Source: Anaeramoeba flamelloides | Taxonomy: Eukaryota > Metamonada > Anaeramoebidae | Reading direction: 5' to 3' | NCBI GenBank assembly: GCA_027625915.1 | Contig: JANTQA010000057.1 | Span: 3,162,001 to 3,226,000 of the forward strand | Length of the DNA: 64,000 bases | Shown here: positions 61,350-64,000 of the stretch, piece after piece | Layout of the letters: the number at the start of each line of letters is the position of its first letter | Position numbering within the stretch: position 1 is the first letter of the stretch | Notes under the pieces: model-generated | Told to the model about the DNA's origin: nothing | Database searches by the model: none | The model's input: only the letters and a program-made list of their open reading frames with translations | Program-made: the position numbers and the translations under genes

Positions 61350-62113
61350 TTAGAATCTGAATAAAATTTTAGAAAAAAATACTTTATATTTTTGTTTTTC
61401 AAAAATAAATCCCCGTTTTAAAGATAATAATTCCTTTTGTAAATTCAATAAATGTTGGTAAGAATAAAAATTAAATTCTTCCAAAATATTGGAAATTAAA
61501 AAAAATTGATTCATCTCTTCTTGCCCACCAAACAGGAAGATTCTCGATAAAAAAATAAAATCCGCCAACGTTTTGTTTTTTATTAACTTCGTGGTGATCA
61601 TAAAAAAATGAAATACATATTGGTATTTCATCTTCCTCCAAATTATTTAAAACTTTATTTTCAAAATTTTTTAAGGAAGTGAATTGTTGAGGTGAAAAAT
61701 TTTTTATTATTTGGATCACTTCCATGATCCGGTTTTAAAATTAATTTTTTTCTTAAATAGTCAATTGAAAGGAATTGTCTTAAAGATTCGTTTAGTGGTA
61801 TGTATGGATGTTCAACTAAGTTTTTTTTCATCATCAATAAAATTCGCAATTCGAGTTTTTTACAAAATCAAAATTATTCTTCACATAATTTGATAATCCT
61901 TTTTCAGATCGATATAATGTAGTTCGTGGTGGATTTCTCAATAACAAAGAATAACAAACTTTTTAAAATTTTATCGAGGGCTGTTAGTGGTATATTTGAT
62001 TCAATGCAAATATCAAGTAAATCGATCATTGAAACATCTAATTTATTATCAAAAGACATTTTTTTTAAAATTAATTTTTTTAAAACAAGTGGATCAGACT
62101 TTAAATCAAACAT
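61350..62113 (-). pseudogene. Tnp2-like transposase, central region (fragmented)
   Basis: Overlapping frames give RQFLSIDYLRKKLILKPDHG, then IPICISFFYDHHEVNKKQN, GGFYFFIENLPVWWARRDES and, downstream, FNFYSYQHLLNLQKELLSL. The order of a DG/DHH-type catalytic region, a GG...hydrophobic-NLP block and RRDE-type basic-acidic block is what I recall for pfam Tnp2. At least two frame changes occur. Just downstream (about 61260-61320) GRKDPNAHNQCPYCDQ adds a small Cys pair. Confidence 0.5.
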
Positions 62114-62155
62114 AGTTTCATTTTGAGGTATAAAAAATTATAAAAAAATTATTAG

Positions 62156-62331
62156 TACCAGTCCCAAATAAGGCACAATAAAATTTTTTGAAATTTGTTT
62201 AAATTCCGCTATTTTTTATATTTTGGGTTGATTTAACGATGAAATCAAAAATTTTATTGTGCCTTATTTTGGGACTTTTTGTGCCTTAAATTACCAACAA
62301 AGTTTGTGCCTTATTTTTAGGACTGACTGTA
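62156..62331. mobile_element. Palindromic TA MITE, separate subfamily
   Basis: Left end TACCAGTCCCAAATAAGGCAC; right end AGGACTGACTGTA. It keeps the AAGGCACA word and TA flanks but the arms differ from family 1 (GTCCCAAATAAGG) and the length is 176 bp. Confidence 0.75.
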
Positions 62332-62339
62332 TTCTCATC

Positions 62340-63190
62340 TTCTGTTTTAAGGCTATTCTGATTTTTATTTAACTCTTTATCCCCGATGAAAATATTTTCT
62401 TCAGTAGAATCATCTGAAAAATTTTTTAAAAAAATATAATCTAAATCGTTTTCGTTATCATCAAAACTTAAATCAGAAGAAAAGGAAGCATAGTCTTGAA
62501 TTTTTTTCCTTTCTTTTTTCTTTCTTTTTCCTTTTTTCTTTTTTTGTTTCTTCTTTTTTCCCTTTTTATTAATTAAATTTTGATCAATTAACTCAAAATT
62601 TTCATCATTTTCATTTGAAATATTTATTCCTGAATTTTCACTTATAACTTCATTTTTTATAGTTTCATGATATGATAAAAAAAAAAAAATTTTTTTTCAT
62701 CAAAATTTAAAATGGGAAAATCACAAAGAAAATTCTTAATTTTGCTAATTTTTAAATTTTTTTAAATATTTATTTTGAAAATTAATTAATTTTTTCAAAT
62801 TTCAGGGATTGAATCAAAGTTCTATAATGTTTCCGAATATACGGTGTTAAAATTAAAAGTTTTTGATCATTTTTAAAATTATATTTTCCTATTTTTTTCA
62901 GGATAGAATTATCTAAAAGTGCTATACCAGACATTGAATTTCTCTTAAAAAACTTTTTTTATCTATACAACATTTTGGATCATAAAAATAATTGAAGCAA
63001 TATTGACATATTTTATTATTTTTATTTCGAAAAATAACTGGAAATTTTACATTACTTTGGATCAAATATTGTTTTTTAAGGTTTAAAAATCCTGGAAAAG
63101 ATTTTAATTTACCAAAACCAGGTGATTCAATATTTTTTGAAAAAAAATTATGTAAAAAAAAACAACATTCAGATTTGTGACTTTTTGAAA
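62340..63190 (-). pseudogene. N-terminal region of the Tnp2-type transposon, decayed
   Basis: Minus strand: a Cys-rich stretch near 62940-63180 (SHKSECC ... KICQYCFNYFYDPKCC), possibly a zinc finger, then a Lys-rich tract and an acidic tract (62350-62680). Frames are broken. Confidence 0.4.
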
Positions 63191-63200
63191 AAAAAAATAT

Positions 63201-64000
63201 GAAAATATTTATTTGGAAACGAAGAATAATAAAATAATAATAAAAATTAAAAGATAAATAAAAAAAATATAAATAAAAATATTTTATGATTAGTTTAAAA
63301 ATGAATTAAAAATATTGATCAAATTTACAAGTTAAAAAAAATCAACATTCTAAAGGCGCTAGTCTCTAAAAAATTTTTTTTTTTTTTGACCAATAACTAA
63401 ATACGTAATACTAATATTGAAATATGTTTAGAATTGAAAATAGACTGGTTTTTTAAATATTGGAACTTTTAGTTTTTGTTTTTTTTTAAATTTTACAATT
63501 CTCTAAAATAAAGATATTTTTAAATATTTATTTGAAAAAAATATTTAATTGAAGAAAAGTTTTTTTGATTAATTTTGTATTTAATTATTTTCTCAAAAAT
63601 AATATTTATTCTCATTTTTTATAAATTAAAAAATTATTTAAAACTAGTGAATATTTTCTCTTTTGCTTCTGTTCATCCAACTTGTCTCTATACAGAACTC
63701 AATTTGTTTTTTTCGATAATTACTTTTTTAAAAAAATAGTTCTAATTCTCTTCTTTTTATTTCTTTTGACTCTGACAAAAAACTTTTGGGATGGTAATTT
63801 GGGAACACTTAAAAAAAACTTCAAATTCAACAAAAAACAAAAAGAATATAAACTAAAAAGTAATTTTATAAAAAAAAAAGAATGGCACAAGATAAAAAAA
63901 AGGAAATCTTTTTATTTTAAGTAAAGAATAAATTGTATATTTTTTTCGAGTCGAACTGTTTTTTCATGGAAATCGAAAAAAACCTTTTCAGCCTATTTTT
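63201..64000. other. AT-rich spacer, no gene supported
   Basis: An 80-codon plus-strand frame at 63682-63924 has a hydrophobic segment followed by a Lys-rich tail, but its base use is the same as the flanks. Confidence 0.4.

Larger units (their letters stand above)
57700..63200 (-). mobile_element. Decayed Tnp2-type (CACTA-like) DNA transposon with Ulp1/C48 protease
   Basis: Minus-strand pieces in order from about 63200: a Cys-rich segment (CQYCFNYFYDPKCC), a Lys-rich stretch, a Tnp2-like core (CISFFYDHHEV ... GGFYFFIENLP), CPYCDQ, a segment with LHRSLHFADNVKLNGGIF and FEKFHQNFRNRN, and Ulp1-like cysteine protease parts. Tnp2 transposases with a linked Ulp1 protease are characteristic of CACTA/EnSpm elements in protists, plants and fungi. 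Terminal repeats were not found, three MITEs are inserted and many frame breaks exist, so it is inactive. Confidence 0.55.

Noticed and set aside
57700-63200. Polinton/Maverick-type element, because of the Ulp1-like protease
   Set aside because: No DNA polymerase B, packaging ATPase, capsid or retroviral-type integrase was recognised, and the Tnp2-like segments fit a CACTA-like DNA transposon better.
63682-63924. 80-codon frame with a hydrophobic segment and Lys-rich tail
   Set aside because: Composition is expected by chance from T-rich then A-rich DNA; no homology recognised.

Overview
This is a very AT-rich nuclear segment of a single-celled eukaryote. Coding runs are Lys/Glu/Asn-rich, introns are short with GT...AG ends, and the standard genetic code fits. 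A dynactin p150 homologue, an IQGAP-type CH protein, leucine-rich repeats and a B-box point to a protist with a dynein-based cytoskeleton. An amoeboid or flagellate lineage such as an anaeramoebid would fit, but the window does not prove the taxon. I saw no rRNA, tRNA or CRISPR.

Left half (1-31.7 kb): host genes separated by long AT-rich spacers. Two copies of a dynactin large-subunit (p150Glued-like) gene lie on the minus strand. One is cut by the left window edge (1-1714) and one is full length (16752-20853). They share coding sequence and upstream flank, so this is a segmental duplication about 19 kb apart. Neither copy has a visible CAP-Gly domain; a basic RG/KS-rich N-terminus stands in its place. 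Between them lie a leucine-rich repeat gene, a strongly decayed LINE fragment, a pair of about 750-bp elements flanked by TTAA, and some inverted-repeat elements. Divergent from the full p150 gene is an intron-containing gene with an IQGAP-type CH domain, one IQ-like motif and a huge Lys/Glu/Ser-rich tail. A second long open frame downstream (27.6-31.7 kb) carries the same tail modules and ends in two IQ motifs. The two may be tandem relatives, or one gene split by a 3.4-kb non-coding stretch.

Right half (33-63 kb): mobile-element territory. A minus-strand LINE (33.4-39.6 kb) has RRM-type ORF1 pieces, an APE endonuclease, a reverse transcriptase with FADD and a C-terminal zinc knuckle. A diverged 1.6-2.2 kb duplication lies at 39.9 and 47.7 kb. 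A 200-bp tandem array is interrupted by a Tc1/mariner relic that ends in a 180-nt poly(A). A decayed Tnp2-type (CACTA-like) DNA transposon with Ulp1/C48 protease domains lies at 57.7-63.2 kb. Scattered through it all are about twenty copies of a roughly 200-bp, almost wholly palindromic TA-flanked MITE, two of which contain another copy inserted in the same internal TA. Small host-like coding pieces here are a ribbon-helix-helix-like ORF (50453-50791) and a B-box fragment (52550-52806).

Together, the recognisable host genes are cytoskeletal or protein-interaction genes (dynactin, CH/IQ, LRR, B-box). I see no operon-like or defence-system organisation. The most notable items are the CAP-Gly-less p150 pair, the modular CH/IQ gene region, and the self-nesting palindromic MITE family.
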